From: SHZI01 sp032122615 | GTDB lineage: Bacteria; Pseudomonadota; Gammaproteobacteria; Steroidobacterales; GCA-2729495 | Reading direction: 5' to 3' | NCBI GenBank assembly: GCA_032122615.1 | Contig: JAQBGF010000098.1 | Span: 1 to 49,337 of the forward strand | DNA length: 49,337 bases | Part shown: positions 41,300 through 49,337 of the stretch, in pieces | Position numbering within the stretch: the stretch's first letter is position 1 | Layout of the letters: the number at the start of each line of letters is the position of its first letter | Program-made: the position numbers and the translations under genes | The notes under the pieces: generated by a model | Told to the model about the DNA's origin: nothing | The model's input: only the letters and a program-made list of their open reading frames with translations | The model's database searches: none

Positions 41300-42684
41300 A
41301 CGGCGATTCCGCCGGCGTCGAAGTCGTTGACCTCTACGCCAGGCACAGCAAGGTCTATCCGCGCGAAGTGACAGGCCGGTTCGCGCGCTTGCGAACGCTG
41401 GCCAGCGTGGTACTCCTCGGTACCTACTACGGGTTGCCGTGGTTGCAGTGGAACGGGCGGCAGGCGGTGCTGTTCGATTTGCCGGCGCGAAAATTCTACC
41501 TCTTCGGTTTGACGCTGTGGCCCCAGGATTTTCTGTACCTCACCTGGCTGCTGATCCTGTCGGCGCTGACGCTGTTCTTTGTCACGGCTGTCGCTGGTCG
41601 CGTGTGGTGCGGCTACGCCTGTCCGCAGACGGTGTGGACCGAAGCGTTCCTGGCTCTCGAGCGCTGGGTGGAGGGCGACCGTTCCCGGAGACTGAAGCTC
41701 GACCGGACGCCGTGGACGGCGGAGTGGGTGACGCGCAAGACGATGAAGCAGGCGCTGTGGATCAGCTTTGCGTTACTGACCGGCTTCAGCTTCGTGGCCT
41801 ATTTCAATCCGGCCCGCGAGCTCGGCGCGGCGGCGTGGGGTCTGCAACTCGGCGGCTGGCAAACCTTCTGGATCCTGTTTTACGGCTTTGCCACCTACGC
41901 TAACGCCGGTTTCCTGCGTGAGCAGGTGTGCCTGTACATGTGTCCGTACGCCCGCTTCCAGAGTGCAATGTTCGACCGGGACTCGCTGATCGTGTCCTAC
42001 GACCCTGCGCGTGGCGAGCCGCGGGGGGCGAGGAAGCGGGGCGTCGATCCCAGGGCCGCCGGCCTCGGTGACTGCGTGGACTGCACGATCTGCGTGCAGG
42101 TCTGCCCGACCGGCATCGATATTCGCGAGGGGCTGCAGTACGAGTGCATTGCCTGTGCCGCCTGTGTCGACGCCTGCGATGACGTGATGGACAGGGTGGG
42201 CTACGCGCCGGGCCTGATTCGCTATGCCACGGAACGTGAGCTTGCGGGCGGACCCGCCCGTTACCTGCGCCCGCGCGTGCTGATCTACGGCAGCCTGCTC
42301 GCGCTGCTCGCCACCGGTTTTGTGGTCTCGTTGTTTTTGCGTGAACCGATCGGGCTCGACGTGCTCCGCGACCGTAATGCCCTCTATCGCTTGCTGCCCG
42401 ACGGTGACGTGGAGAACGTCTACAGCCTGCGCATTCTGAACAAGGACGACCGGGCGCATCGCTATGTTATTGAGTCGGATGCCGGCGGGTTGCTCCAGGT
42501 GGATGCCGAGCCGGTGGAGGTCAGCGCCGGCGAGGTTCGCGCCGTGCCAGCCCGGGTTCGCGTGCGGGCTGACAATATCGGTTCCGCGCCGCGCAAGTTC
42601 CGGATTTCGGTCCGGGTTGCAGACACGCCGGGCCTTAGCGCGGAACGCGAAACCCGCTTCTTTGTACCGGAGGACAACCGATGA
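41296..42684 (+). CDS. ccoG: Cytochrome c oxidase accessory protein CcoG (copper reductase type)
   Basis: The 462-residue polytopic protein has two [4Fe-4S] ferredoxin motifs, DCVDCTICVQVCPTGIDI and ECIACAACVDACDDVM. A conserved membrane pair of CxxxCP segments (VWCGYACPQTVW and CLYMCPYARFQ) precedes them. The periplasmic C-terminal domain (about 345-462) is beta-rich. Studied CcoG proteins reduce Cu(II) to Cu(I) for the Cu_B centre of cbb3. No ATG fits. The start is GTG 41296, overlapping the previous stop (GTGA), and it is the natural family start. Confidence 0.94.
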   Translation: MNGDSAGVEVVDLYARHSKVYPREVTGRFARLRTLASVVLLGTYYGLPWLQWNGRQAVLFDLPARKFYLFGLTLWPQDFLYLTWLLILSALTLFFVTAVAGRVWCGYACPQTVWTEAFLALERWVEGDRSRRLKLDRTPWTAEWVTRKTMKQALWISFALLTGFSFVAYFNPARELGAAAWGLQLGGWQTFWILFYGFATYANAGFLREQVCLYMCPYARFQSAMFDRDSLIVSYDPARGEPRGARKRGVDPRAAGLGDCVDCTICVQVCPTGIDIREGLQYECIACAACVDACDDVMDRVGYAPGLIRYATERELAGGPARYLRPRVLIYGSLLALLATGFVVSLFLREPIGLDVLRDRNALYRLLPDGDVENVYSLRILNKDDRAHRYVIESDAGGLLQVDAEPVEVSAGEVRAVPARVRVRADNIGSAPRKFRISVRVADTPGLSAERETRFFVPEDNR

Positions 42685-42875
42685 CACCGACCACGCCGCC
42701 AGAAGATCCGACCCGCTGGTACCAGTTGCCGGTGATGTGGCTCGTCGTATTGCTCCCGTTGCTGGCCTTCGTTGGCGGCGGCCTGATGGTGGTGCTGACC
42801 AGCCTCAAGCCGGACCCCGAGGTCTACAGCGAACGGCTGGAGGCACCGGCGCCGGTGCATGCGCCGGGCGGCTGA
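42681..42875 (+). CDS. FixH-like mini-protein, single membrane helix
   Basis: The 64-residue protein begins with a Pro-rich cytoplasmic end, then TRWYQLPVMWLVVLLPLLAF, a helix, and a short periplasmic piece (SLKPDPEVYSERLEAP). The position between ccoG and ccoI is where FixH/CcoH is normally found, and the WY-helix-Y pattern resembles the first part of FixH. The roughly 100-residue periplasmic domain of FixH is missing. It may be a reduced FixH or a distinct assembly peptide. It overlaps ccoG by four bases. Confidence 0.68.
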   Translation: MTPTTPPEDPTRWYQLPVMWLVVLLPLLAFVGGGLMVVLTSLKPDPEVYSERLEAPAPVHAPGG

Positions 42876-42878
42876 TCC

Positions 42879-44996
42879 GTGACCGCCATCCAGCTGCAGA
42901 TCGGCGGAATGGGCTGTGCCGCCTGCGCGCTGCAGATCGAGGACGCGCTGCGCCCGCTGCCGGGGCTCGCCGGCGTGCGGGTCGACCCGGCAACGGCAGA
43001 GGCGCGCATCGAGTTCGAAGACCTGCCCGATGCGGGCATTGAGAGCATTCTTCGCGAAATCCGCAAACTCGGTTTTTCCGCCAGTGTTGCGGGAAGCGTG
43101 GCGGCCAGCAGTGAACGCACGCGCGCCCGGCGTGCGGCCTTAAAGCGCCTCGCGGTTTCGGGTTTCGGCATGATGCAGGTCATGATGCTGGCCTTCGCGC
43201 TCTACAGCAGCGACGAATTCCGCATGGACCCCGCGCTGGTCAACTTCCTGCGCTACTGCAGCCTGCTGGTCACACTGCCGGTGACGATGTATGCGGGTGC
43301 GCCGATCTTTGCCGCGGCGCTGGCCCAGTTGCGCGCCCGGCGCCCCGCGATGGACGTTCCGGTGGGTCTCGGCATCGGCGCCGCCTTGCTGGCCAGTATC
43401 TGGAACACCTTTGCCGGCGCTGGCGAGGTGTACTTCGACGCCGTCACGATGTTCCTCTTCTTCATCACGGCGGCCCGCTTCATCGAGATGTCATCGCGCC
43501 ACGATGTGGGCACGGTTACCGAGGCGCTGGCCTGGCTGCTGCCCGCGCGAGTGCTGCGGCTCACGCAGGGTCGCACCAGCCTCGTGCCGGTCGGGAGCCT
43601 CAAGCCGGATGACGAAATCCTGGTGAACCAGGGCGACCCCGTGGCAGCGGACGGCGTCATCGTGGCCGGTGAGTCCGTGTTCAACGAAGCCTGCCTGACG
43701 GGTGAAGCGGCGCCCGTGCCACGACAGGTGGGCGCGCGTGTCATCAGCGGCAGCATCAATCTCGGGCCGGGTGTGCAGGTTCGCGTGACGGCCGCCGGCG
43801 AGCAGACCGAGCTGGCCGCCGTACTCCGACTGCTCGAGCGGTCGCGACAGGCGAAGCCGGCGTTGCTGAGTCTGGCGGATCGCATGGCGCGCAACTTCTC
43901 GGTGGCCTTGCTGGCGTTCGCCACGGCAGTGAGCGTCTTGTGGTTATTGCTGCGCCCGGAAGTGGCACTGGCGAACACAGTGGCAGTGCTCGTCGTTGCC
44001 TGTCCCTGCGCCCTGTCGCTGGCGGCGCCCGCAGTGATTGCCTGTGCCAACTCGGCGCTGGCCCGGCTCGGTTTGTTGCCCATCAGTGCCACGGCACTGG
44101 AACAGCTCGCGACGGTCCGGCACGTCCTGCTCGACAAGACCGGCACACTCACCACGGGCCGACCCGACGTGGCGGTTCACGCCGTGCGTGCAGGCGCCGG
44201 CGAGGCCTCACTCCTGGGCATTGCCGCCGCGCTGGAACGCGGCTCCAGCCACCCCCTGGCCAGCGCCTTTCGCGGCCACGAACAACCGGCGGTGCAGGCC
44301 GGGCTGGTCAGGGAGATTGCGGGGCAGGGCATCGCGGGCCGGATCGACGGGCGCGACTACCGCCTTGGCCGGCGTGAGTTTGTGACGGCGGATGCCGTGC
44401 GCGTGGACGGCGTCGACGACGGCCTGTTCCTGGGTGACGACGACGGCCTGCTGGCCCGCTTCGACCTTAAGGAGACGGTGCGTCCCGATGCCCGGGAAGC
44501 CGTCGACGCGCTGCGCCGCTTGCAGCTCGACGTCGAGATCGCCAGCGGCGACGCGCCGGGTCCGGTCCGCCGCGTGGCGCAGTCGCTCGGCATTGCGCGG
44601 TGGCAGGCGCGGCTGTCGCCGGCCGCCAAGGTGGCCCGGCTCGAGGCGTTACAGGCGGCCGGAACTCCGGTTCTGATGGTCGGCGATGGCATCAATGACG
44701 CGCCGGTCCTCGCCGCCGCCGACGTGTCGATGGTGCTGCGCTCGGGGAGCGCCCTGGCCCAGACCGCCGGTGACCTGCTGTTGCTGGATGGCGCCTGGCG
44801 GGCGGTACCCGCGGCGGTCGTCGTGGCTCGCCGTGCCCGGCAGGTGCTGAAACAGAATCTCGTGTGGGCCGCGGCCTACAACCTGACCGGTATTCCGCTG
44901 GCGGCGCTCGGCTGGCTGCCGCCCTGGCTCGCCGCGCTGGGCATGTCCTTAAGTTCGGTCCTCGTCGTGCTGAACGCGCGCCGGGTGCGCGCATGA
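42879..44996 (+). CDS. ccoI: Copper-exporting P1B-type ATPase for cbb3 assembly
   Basis: The 705-residue protein has an N-terminal heavy-metal domain with GMGCAACALQIE (Cys13, Cys16). It has the membrane CPC ion motif (VVACPCALSLAAP), the actuator LTGEA in place of TGES, phosphorylated Asp in LLDKTGTLT, the SSHPLA motif and VGDGINDAPVL. CcoI/FixI delivers copper towards the periplasm for the oxidase Cu_B site. The start is GTG 42879, three bases after the FixH-like gene. The stop overlaps ccoS (ATGA). Confidence 0.94.
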   Translation: MTAIQLQIGGMGCAACALQIEDALRPLPGLAGVRVDPATAEARIEFEDLPDAGIESILREIRKLGFSASVAGSVAASSERTRARRAALKRLAVSGFGMMQVMMLAFALYSSDEFRMDPALVNFLRYCSLLVTLPVTMYAGAPIFAAALAQLRARRPAMDVPVGLGIGAALLASIWNTFAGAGEVYFDAVTMFLFFITAARFIEMSSRHDVGTVTEALAWLLPARVLRLTQGRTSLVPVGSLKPDDEILVNQGDPVAADGVIVAGESVFNEACLTGEAAPVPRQVGARVISGSINLGPGVQVRVTAAGEQTELAAVLRLLERSRQAKPALLSLADRMARNFSVALLAFATAVSVLWLLLRPEVALANTVAVLVVACPCALSLAAPAVIACANSALARLGLLPISATALEQLATVRHVLLDKTGTLTTGRPDVAVHAVRAGAGEASLLGIAAALERGSSHPLASAFRGHEQPAVQAGLVREIAGQGIAGRIDGRDYRLGRREFVTADAVRVDGVDDGLFLGDDDGLLARFDLKETVRPDAREAVDALRRLQLDVEIASGDAPGPVRRVAQSLGIARWQARLSPAAKVARLEALQAAGTPVLMVGDGINDAPVLAAADVSMVLRSGSALAQTAGDLLLLDGAWRAVPAAVVVARRARQVLKQNLVWAAAYNLTGIPLAALGWLPPWLAALGMSLSSVLVVLNARRVRA

Positions 44997-45199
44997 CCAT
45001 TCTCTACGTGCTGGTGCCGCTCGGCCTCGCGCTCTGCCTGCTGGCCGTGGGGGCGTTTTTCTGGGCCGTGAACACCGGCCAGTTCGAGGATCTCGAGGTG
45101 GCCTCAGTCAGCCCGCTGGAGGATGACCTGGTGGCGACTCCAGCACCAGCGCCATCCGTACCAGATGCGCCACCGAGCGGGTCGCCATCTTCTCCATGA
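44993..45199 (+). CDS. ccoS: cbb3 oxidase maturation protein CcoS
   Basis: The 68-residue protein begins TILYVLVPLGLALCLLAVGA, continues FFWAVNTGQFEDLE, and matches the conserved CcoS core: one helix followed by W..N.GQF.D.E. CcoS is needed for heme and copper insertion into cbb3. The tail from about residue 40 is a Pro/Ser/Ala-rich extension. The last 92 bases lie antisense to the 3' end of the FixJ-like gene. It is the last gene of the operon, and no terminator is visible in the overlap. Confidence 0.93.
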   Translation: MTILYVLVPLGLALCLLAVGAFFWAVNTGQFEDLEVASVSPLEDDLVATPAPAPSVPDAPPSGSPSSP

Positions 45200-45761
45200 C
45201 CCGCGCGCGGTGAATCTCCACCGTTCGTTCGGAAAGACCCAGATCCATGGCAATGACCTTGTTGGCATTGCCGGCGACCACGAGGCCCATGACTTCCCTT
45301 TCGCGCGGCGTCAGCGTGCTGTGCCGGCGGTGGAGTTCCTCCGTCAGCAACAAGGCCGCGCGGGCTTCCGCGTCGGCGGCGAGGGCCCGGCCGACACGCT
45401 CCAGAAGGTCGTGCTGGCCGAAGGGTTTCTGCAGGAAATCGAAGGCGCCGTTTTTCATGGCCTCGACGGCCATCGGCACATCGCCGTGGCCGGTGATAAA
45501 GATCACGGGCAGGAACGCCCCGTGTTCCGACAAGACTTGTAATAGTTCCATGCCGCTCATCTCCGGCATGCGCATGTCGAGGAGCAGGCACCCGGGACGC
45601 GCCGGGTCGTGCTGGCCGAGGAACTCCGCTGCCGAGGCGAACGTGGCGGGATGGTAGCCGGCTGAATCCAGCAGGATGCCGAGGGAGGTCCGGACGCCGT
45701 CGTCGTCATCCACCACGAAGACCGTACTCACTTCTTCGGCCGTGTGATTCGCACTGCTCAT
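45108..45761 (-). CDS. FixJ-family response regulator
   Basis: The 217-residue regulator has a receiver domain (about 12-125) with the acidic pocket VVDDDDGVR, phosphoacceptor Asp62 in LLLDMRMPEMSG, Thr in FITGHGD and Lys in LQKPF. A LuxR/FixJ helix-turn-helix (about 145-205) follows: LTPREREVMGLVVAGNANK and LSERTVEIHRARVM. The start is probably ATG 45761 with AGGCGG upstream, though ATG 45782 is possible. Next to ccoS and a FixL-like kinase, control of the oxidase in response to oxygen or redox state is the natural inference. Confidence 0.9.
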   Translation of the reverse strand: MSSANHTAEEVSTVFVVDDDDGVRTSLGILLDSAGYHPATFASAAEFLGQHDPARPGCLLLDMRMPEMSGMELLQVLSEHGAFLPVIFITGHGDVPMAVEAMKNGAFDFLQKPFGQHDLLERVGRALAADAEARAALLLTEELHRRHSTLTPREREVMGLVVAGNANKVIAMDLGLSERTVEIHRARVMEKMATRSVAHLVRMALVLESPPGHPPAG

Positions 45762-45793
45762 GCTGTCTATCCGCCTGTCCATCCGTGTGCCGA

Positions 45794-46408
45794 TCAGGAG
45801 TCCACGCGGGGCAGTTGCACCTGAAAGAGCATGCCCCCCGGCTCGGTGGCGGAGACCTCCACGCTACACCCGCCAGCGTCGGTGGAGATCGTGACCTTTC
45901 GACGCTCCGCAGGCAACCCGGCGAGGGCATCCAGGGCACTGCTGAACAACAGGACCAGCAGGGCCTGCAGGCGGGCGGCATCACCGCGAACAGCCGGCGC
46001 GGGCGTGCGGAATTCCATGACCAGCTCGACGTTCTGCTGGGTGGCCAGCGACTGGAGCAGCGGCAACACCGTGCGTACCAGTGCATTGGGATCGAGCGGC
46101 TGCCCCGCCTGCGGCAGCGGCCGGGCAGCTCCGCGCAGTTGCTGGATGACCTCGCCGGCGCGCAGCGCCTGGCCGGCTATTGCCTGGATGATGCCAAGGG
46201 CCTGCAAGGCGTGTTCGGGGTCGCGACGCAAGAGTGTGGCAGCGCCGTCCGCGTAGGCGGCAATAGCCGCAAGCGGCTGGTTCAGTTCATGGGCGAAGCC
46301 GGCCGCCAGCTCGCTCAGCAAATGCCGGTTGGCGCCGGTCACCGGCGGCGCGTCTGAAACCCGTGCTTGCGTGCCCGCGTTGCACGGCTGATCATCGGGC
46401 GTATTCAT
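45794..46408 (-). CDS. Degenerate FixL-like histidine kinase lacking ATP-binding boxes
   Basis: The 204-residue protein begins with a short variable end, then an intact FixL-type dimerisation/phosphoacceptor segment (AAGFAHELNQPLAAIAAY, His40) and the AGEVIQQLR helix. The ATPase domain is present only as LQALLVLLFSSALDAL, with the N-box Asn replaced, and the strand KVTISTD. It then jumps to the final MLFQVQLP. The DxGxG and GxGLGL boxes are missing and there is no sensor domain. Autophosphorylation is therefore unlikely. It may act as a phosphotransfer or docking protein. It is 32 bases upstream of the FixJ-like gene and divergent from a complete hybrid kinase. Confidence 0.8.
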   Translation of the reverse strand: MNTPDDQPCNAGTQARVSDAPPVTGANRHLLSELAAGFAHELNQPLAAIAAYADGAATLLRRDPEHALQALGIIQAIAGQALRAGEVIQQLRGAARPLPQAGQPLDPNALVRTVLPLLQSLATQQNVELVMEFRTPAPAVRGDAARLQALLVLLFSSALDALAGLPAERRKVTISTDAGGCSVEVSATEPGGMLFQVQLPRVDS

Positions 46409-46465
46409 GAGGATGTCGATGTTAAGCCGTCGCCCGATAACGCTCTCTAAGGGCTTCCCCCTACC

Positions 46466-48001
46466 GTGACCGCGCCCGTGAAAGACGGCGGAATCGCCGA
46501 ACAGATGGTTCACCGGGCGCCCGATGCGCTGCTGCTCGTCGACCAGGCCGGGCGTATTGTTTATGTCAACAAGGCCGTCACGACGCTGTTCGGTTACGAG
46601 GCCCGCGACCTGCTGGGGCAGGGTATTGAGCAACTGGTGCCCGAGCGCTCTAGGGGTATTCACGTACGCTACCGGAACGGATTCTCGGCGACACCGTCCA
46701 CGCGGGAAATGGGTGCGCGACTGGTGGCGCTGGCGGCGTGTCGCAAGGACGGCACGGAATTTCCCGCCGAAATCCGGCTGGCCCCGGTCAGCCAGGGGGG
46801 CGCCGAATTCGTGCTGGCAGCGGTCAGGGACGTTAGCGACCGGCGGCAGATCACCGACGAACTGCGCGCGGCCCGGGGAGAAGCTGACAGCGCCAACAAG
46901 GCCAAGACCCGGTTTCTGGCCACCGCAAGCCACGATCTTCGCCAGCCGTTGCAGACGCTGCAATTACTGAACGCGGCCCTCGGCCGCAAGCTGGCCGATG
47001 CGGCCTGCCTTGATCTCGTTCAGCGCCAGCAGGCGGCCCTGGATTCGATGGGGGACCTGCTGAATGCACTCCTGGATATCACCAAGCTCGAGTCCGGTGG
47101 CCTGCGGCCGAACCCGGACGTCGTGTCTCTTGCCGAGGTGCTGGCCGACATCCGCACGCAAGCTGGAGAGGTGGCGGCGGCCCGCGGACTGACGCTTGAC
47201 GTAGCGCCCGCAACCGAGAGCCTGATGACCGATCGCGTGCTGTTCCGCCAGATGTTGCAAAACCTGGTCAACAACGCCCTGCAGTACACCCGGGAGGGTG
47301 GAGTAACCGTCACCGTGCAGCGGGATGACGCGCATCTGACAATCGCGATTGCCGACACCGGTATCGGCATTCCGGCCGCGGAACTGGAGCGAATCTTCGA
47401 CGAGTACTACCGGGTAAACACGCCGGGCGCACGGCCGAGGGGCTTTGGCCTGGGGCTCACCATCGTCCGGCAGATCAGCCGGTTGCTCGGTTGTGCGGTC
47501 AAGGTGGAGTCGGAGGCCGGGCGCGGCACGACCTTCACGGTGCACATTCCGGTCGCGAATCTCGTGGAGCCGACCACCCGCCGTGCCACCCTCGGGGGAG
47601 TAACTGTCGACCGCGCCGGCGTGCCGAAGCCGGCCGTGCTGGTCATCGAGGACGACGCCGCGGTTCTTGACGCGCTGGAACTGGTGCTGGGGCTCGAGGG
47701 CTACCCGATTCGCGTGGCGGATTCCGCTGCGGCTGCCGAAGCGATCTTTGCCCGCCACGGTGCGGAGATCGACGTCGTGGTCAGCGACTACCACCTCGGT
47801 GATGGCCGCAACGGTCTTGAGTTGCTGGAAAAGCTGCGCGCCACCGCTTCGCGCGACCTGCCGGCGGTGATCCTGAGCGGAGATACCTCGTCGGTGCTGG
47901 CCAGCATCGAGTCCGTGTCGCGCGTGGAATTGCTGCGCAAGCCGGTGGACGCCCGCCAGCTGATCCTGATGCTGGAAGAGTTATTCGGCGCTGCAGGTTG
48001 A
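46466..48001 (+). CDS. PAS-domain hybrid sensor histidine kinase with receiver
   Basis: The 511-residue soluble protein has a PAS domain (about 15-125: DALLLVDQAGRIVYVN, LFGYEARDLLG). HisKA with ATASHDLRQPLQTLQ (His156) follows, then an ATPase domain with NLVNNALQYT, ADTGIGIP and GFGLGLTI, and a C-terminal receiver (about 388-508; VLVIEDDAAV, Asp441 in VVSDYHLGDG, LLRKPVD). No membrane helix or heme motif is obvious, so the signal is unknown. The start is GTG 46466 with AAGGG 12 bases upstream; ATG 46505 is an alternative. The 57-base divergent gap suggests joint control with the FixJ-like pair. It overlaps the convergent peptidase gene by 21 bases. Confidence 0.9.
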   Translation: MTAPVKDGGIAEQMVHRAPDALLLVDQAGRIVYVNKAVTTLFGYEARDLLGQGIEQLVPERSRGIHVRYRNGFSATPSTREMGARLVALAACRKDGTEFPAEIRLAPVSQGGAEFVLAAVRDVSDRRQITDELRAARGEADSANKAKTRFLATASHDLRQPLQTLQLLNAALGRKLADAACLDLVQRQQAALDSMGDLLNALLDITKLESGGLRPNPDVVSLAEVLADIRTQAGEVAAARGLTLDVAPATESLMTDRVLFRQMLQNLVNNALQYTREGGVTVTVQRDDAHLTIAIADTGIGIPAAELERIFDEYYRVNTPGARPRGFGLGLTIVRQISRLLGCAVKVESEAGRGTTFTVHIPVANLVEPTTRRATLGGVTVDRAGVPKPAVLVIEDDAAVLDALELVLGLEGYPIRVADSAAAAEAIFARHGAEIDVVVSDYHLGDGRNGLELLEKLRATASRDLPAVILSGDTSSVLASIESVSRVELLRKPVDARQLILMLEELFGAAG

Positions 48002-48976
48002 CGAGCCGGCGGCTGCCGCCGCCGTCGTCCGGGCCAGCGTGTCGTTCACCGCCGCCGCGAGCGGGGAACCGGCCTCAAGCAGCGCCGACGCCTGCTCGGC
48101 TTCGGCCCTGGCAGCCTGCGGGCATCCCGCGTCCAGCAGAGCGCTCGCCATATTATTCCGGCCGGCCACGTGGCCGGGGTCGATGGCCAGTAATGACCGG
48201 TAGTGAGTGATCGCCTGAGCGAGCCGGCCCGCTGCGTACGCCTGATTGCCATTGGCCAGAAGCACCAGGGGATCTGCCGGCCAGCGCGCAAGAGCCGTGG
48301 CGTGCGCCGATGCCACCAACTGAGGCGACAGATAGCGTTCCGTTGCCGCGAGGGCGCGGACAAAGCCACCGCCGGTTGCCGTGGCCGGCGGCTGATCGGG
48401 CAGGGTGATCACCGCGGCCCACTTCTCGCTGGCTTGCCAGGAGCGCAGGAACCGGTCGCGCGTTTCGATGCGCCGTCGCTCGGTGCCGGAGCGGAGGATG
48501 AGAATGTCGCGGTCTCCGTCGAAGCCGATCACCACCGCGAAGTGCCAGCGCCGGATGCCGAGTGCGCCCAGGTCCTGCAGCACGAGCACGGGATTGCCGG
48601 CGGCGAGTTCCGCCCTGAGGGCTTCAAAGTCGGGAGCCAGCACGTAGGCCATCCGGCTGTGGGTGCGCGCGGCCGCCAGCATCTCGACCTGCAGGCTGCC
48701 GCGGCGTCCCGGGATATAAACTTGTGGCGCCAGTTGCTCAGGCGTGATGGCAACGCCGGTTGAACCCAGCACGGTGGCGAGCGCCGCCGGACCGCACTGG
48801 TGAATCGTCTGGGGGAAAAACGGGACGCCCGTGAGTTCGCGGCGCGGGTCTTCGGGGACCGTCGGCAGGCGGGTGGTGCAGGCGCCAAGCGCCAGGGCGG
48901 CAGCCAGGGCCGAACTCACAGCCCGGGTTGCCGCGATGGCGGTTTGGCTAGATCCTCTTGAAGATATCGGTGACAC
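47981..48976 (-). CDS. PA2778-like C39-type cysteine peptidase lipoprotein with TPR tail
   Basis: The 331-residue protein has a hydrophobic leader ending in a lipobox (ALALGAC, Cys33) and a C39-like peptidase domain. The catalytic Cys is in IHQCGPAALATVLG and His in IRRWHFAVVIGFD, with a following Asp as third residue. A TPR-like helical tail (about 225-320; ARWPADPLVLLANGNQAYAAGRLAQA and a second repeat) comes last, written here in description only. The start is unclear: GTG 48976 gives a leader with an Arg, while GTG 48919 gives one without charge. It follows and overlaps the PA2779-like gene, the usual pairing. Confidence 0.82.
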   Translation of the reverse strand: MSPISSRGSSQTAIAATRAVSSALAAALALGACTTRLPTVPEDPRRELTGVPFFPQTIHQCGPAALATVLGSTGVAITPEQLAPQVYIPGRRGSLQVEMLAAARTHSRMAYVLAPDFEALRAELAAGNPVLVLQDLGALGIRRWHFAVVIGFDGDRDILILRSGTERRRIETRDRFLRSWQASEKWAAVITLPDQPPATATGGGFVRALAATERYLSPQLVASAHATALARWPADPLVLLANGNQAYAAGRLAQAITHYRSLLAIDPGHVAGRNNMASALLDAGCPQAARAEAEQASALLEAGSPLAAAVNDTLARTTAAAAAGSSTCSAE

Positions 48977-49325
48977 CCGTCAGTTCGAGAATCAGCAACA
49001 CGATGAAGACCACGCCAATGACCGCGAGGAGGCCGTCGCCACCGGCGGGCAGCGTCCGCATTTCGTCCGCCACCTGCGCCAGTTCGGCGTCCGAGAGCGC
49101 CGCCACGCGCGTTACGGCATCGGCAGGATTCACGCCGAGCGACACGAGCTCTGCCTGCACATCGGCACGGCTCAGTGCGGCGTTGATGCTGGCCAGATGA
49201 CTGGCGCGCGCTTCTGCAGACAGGTAGTCCTGGGTGCCAATCACGCTCGCCGACGCGGTGCCCTGGAAGCCGAGGCCGAGAAAGCACGCCGCCGTGATCG
49301 CCACGATGATCTGTCGAAAATCCAT
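48948..49325 (-). CDS. PA2779-like small membrane protein
   Basis: The 125-residue protein starts at ATG 49325 with GGAG eight bases upstream; a GTG at 49334 is less likely. It has a signal or membrane segment (QIIVAITAACFLGLGFQG) and a soluble segment with LSAEARASHLASINAALSR and a helix-rich GVNPADAVTRVAALSDAEL. A C-terminal helix (GLLAVIGVVFIVLLILELTG) ends DIFKRI. It matches the PA2779 family of unknown function, regularly encoded beside the PA2778 peptidase. Its 3' end overlaps that gene by 29 bases. Confidence 0.85.
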   Translation of the reverse strand: MDFRQIIVAITAACFLGLGFQGTASASVIGTQDYLSAEARASHLASINAALSRADVQAELVSLGVNPADAVTRVAALSDAELAQVADEMRTLPAGGDGLLAVIGVVFIVLLILELTGVTDIFKRI

Positions 49326-49337
49326 TTCGCCCACTCC

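Noticed and set aside
46448..46463. TAAGGG-CTTC-CCCCTA as a response-regulator operator between the two kinase genes
   Set aside because: The repeat is imperfect, only six bases per arm, and overlaps the probable ribosome site of the hybrid kinase, so it cannot be separated from chance.

Overview
The window is GC-rich, almost fully coding, and made of short operons whose genes often overlap by 1-4 bases. The gene content points to a Gram-negative, aerobic to microaerobic gammaproteobacterium: a TonB-dependent receptor, a complete cbb3 oxidase operon with FixJ-type regulation, a PA2778/PA2779 pair, and two secreted proteins with VPxPA-CTERM-type tails. I cannot name a genus. No tRNA, rRNA, CRISPR array, prophage or insertion sequence is visible, and no gene-free stretch exceeds 300 bases.

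Layout. 1-7.3 kb: truncated TonB receptor with its terminator, a secreted Cys-rich protein, a CBS protein, a VOC protein, CorA, a Tat-exported DUF1838 protein and a dicarboxylate/amino-acid symporter. 7.5-10.9 kb: a translationally coupled triplet of GCS2-type carboxylate-amine ligase, AstE/aspartoacylase-type zinc hydrolase and quinone oxidoreductase. 10.9-13.2 kb: two SDRs around a cysteine-less CMD-like protein. 13.2-20.4 kb, minus strand: a five-gene operon of nitrilase-fold amidase, Orn/Lys/Arg decarboxylase, ATP-grasp ligase, C45 Ntn acyltransferase/hydrolase and Rieske oxygenase, behind a good sigma70 promoter. Divergent from it are an AmpG-like MFS transporter and a GNAT-nitrilase fusion. 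This block is the best candidate for an undescribed system. Its enzymes could make an amine, join it to a carboxylate, oxidise it, cleave it, acetylate it and move it across a membrane.

23.5-26.2 kb is a decaying patch: a frameshifted CWMCG mini-protein and an HD-GYP phosphodiesterase with two in-frame stops, a frameshift and a lost HD histidine. An intact EAL phosphodiesterase follows. 26.2-29.8 kb: acetate kinase and phosphoketolase. 29.8-31.3 kb: two tandem CTERM-sorted proteins. 31.5-37.7 kb, minus strand: a second Rieske oxygenase, two universal stress proteins, a type IIA Ca2+-ATPase and a Ca2+/cation antiporter in one tight operon.

37.8-45.2 kb: ccoNOQP, a two-helix membrane protein, ccoG, a FixH-like mini-protein, ccoI and ccoS, which together give the high-affinity terminal oxidase and its copper/assembly machinery. 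45.1-48.0 kb: a FixJ-like regulator overlapping ccoS tail to tail, a histidine kinase that has lost its ATP-binding boxes, and a divergent PAS hybrid kinase that could supply the missing kinase activity. The window ends with the PA2778-like peptidase lipoprotein and PA2779-like membrane protein.
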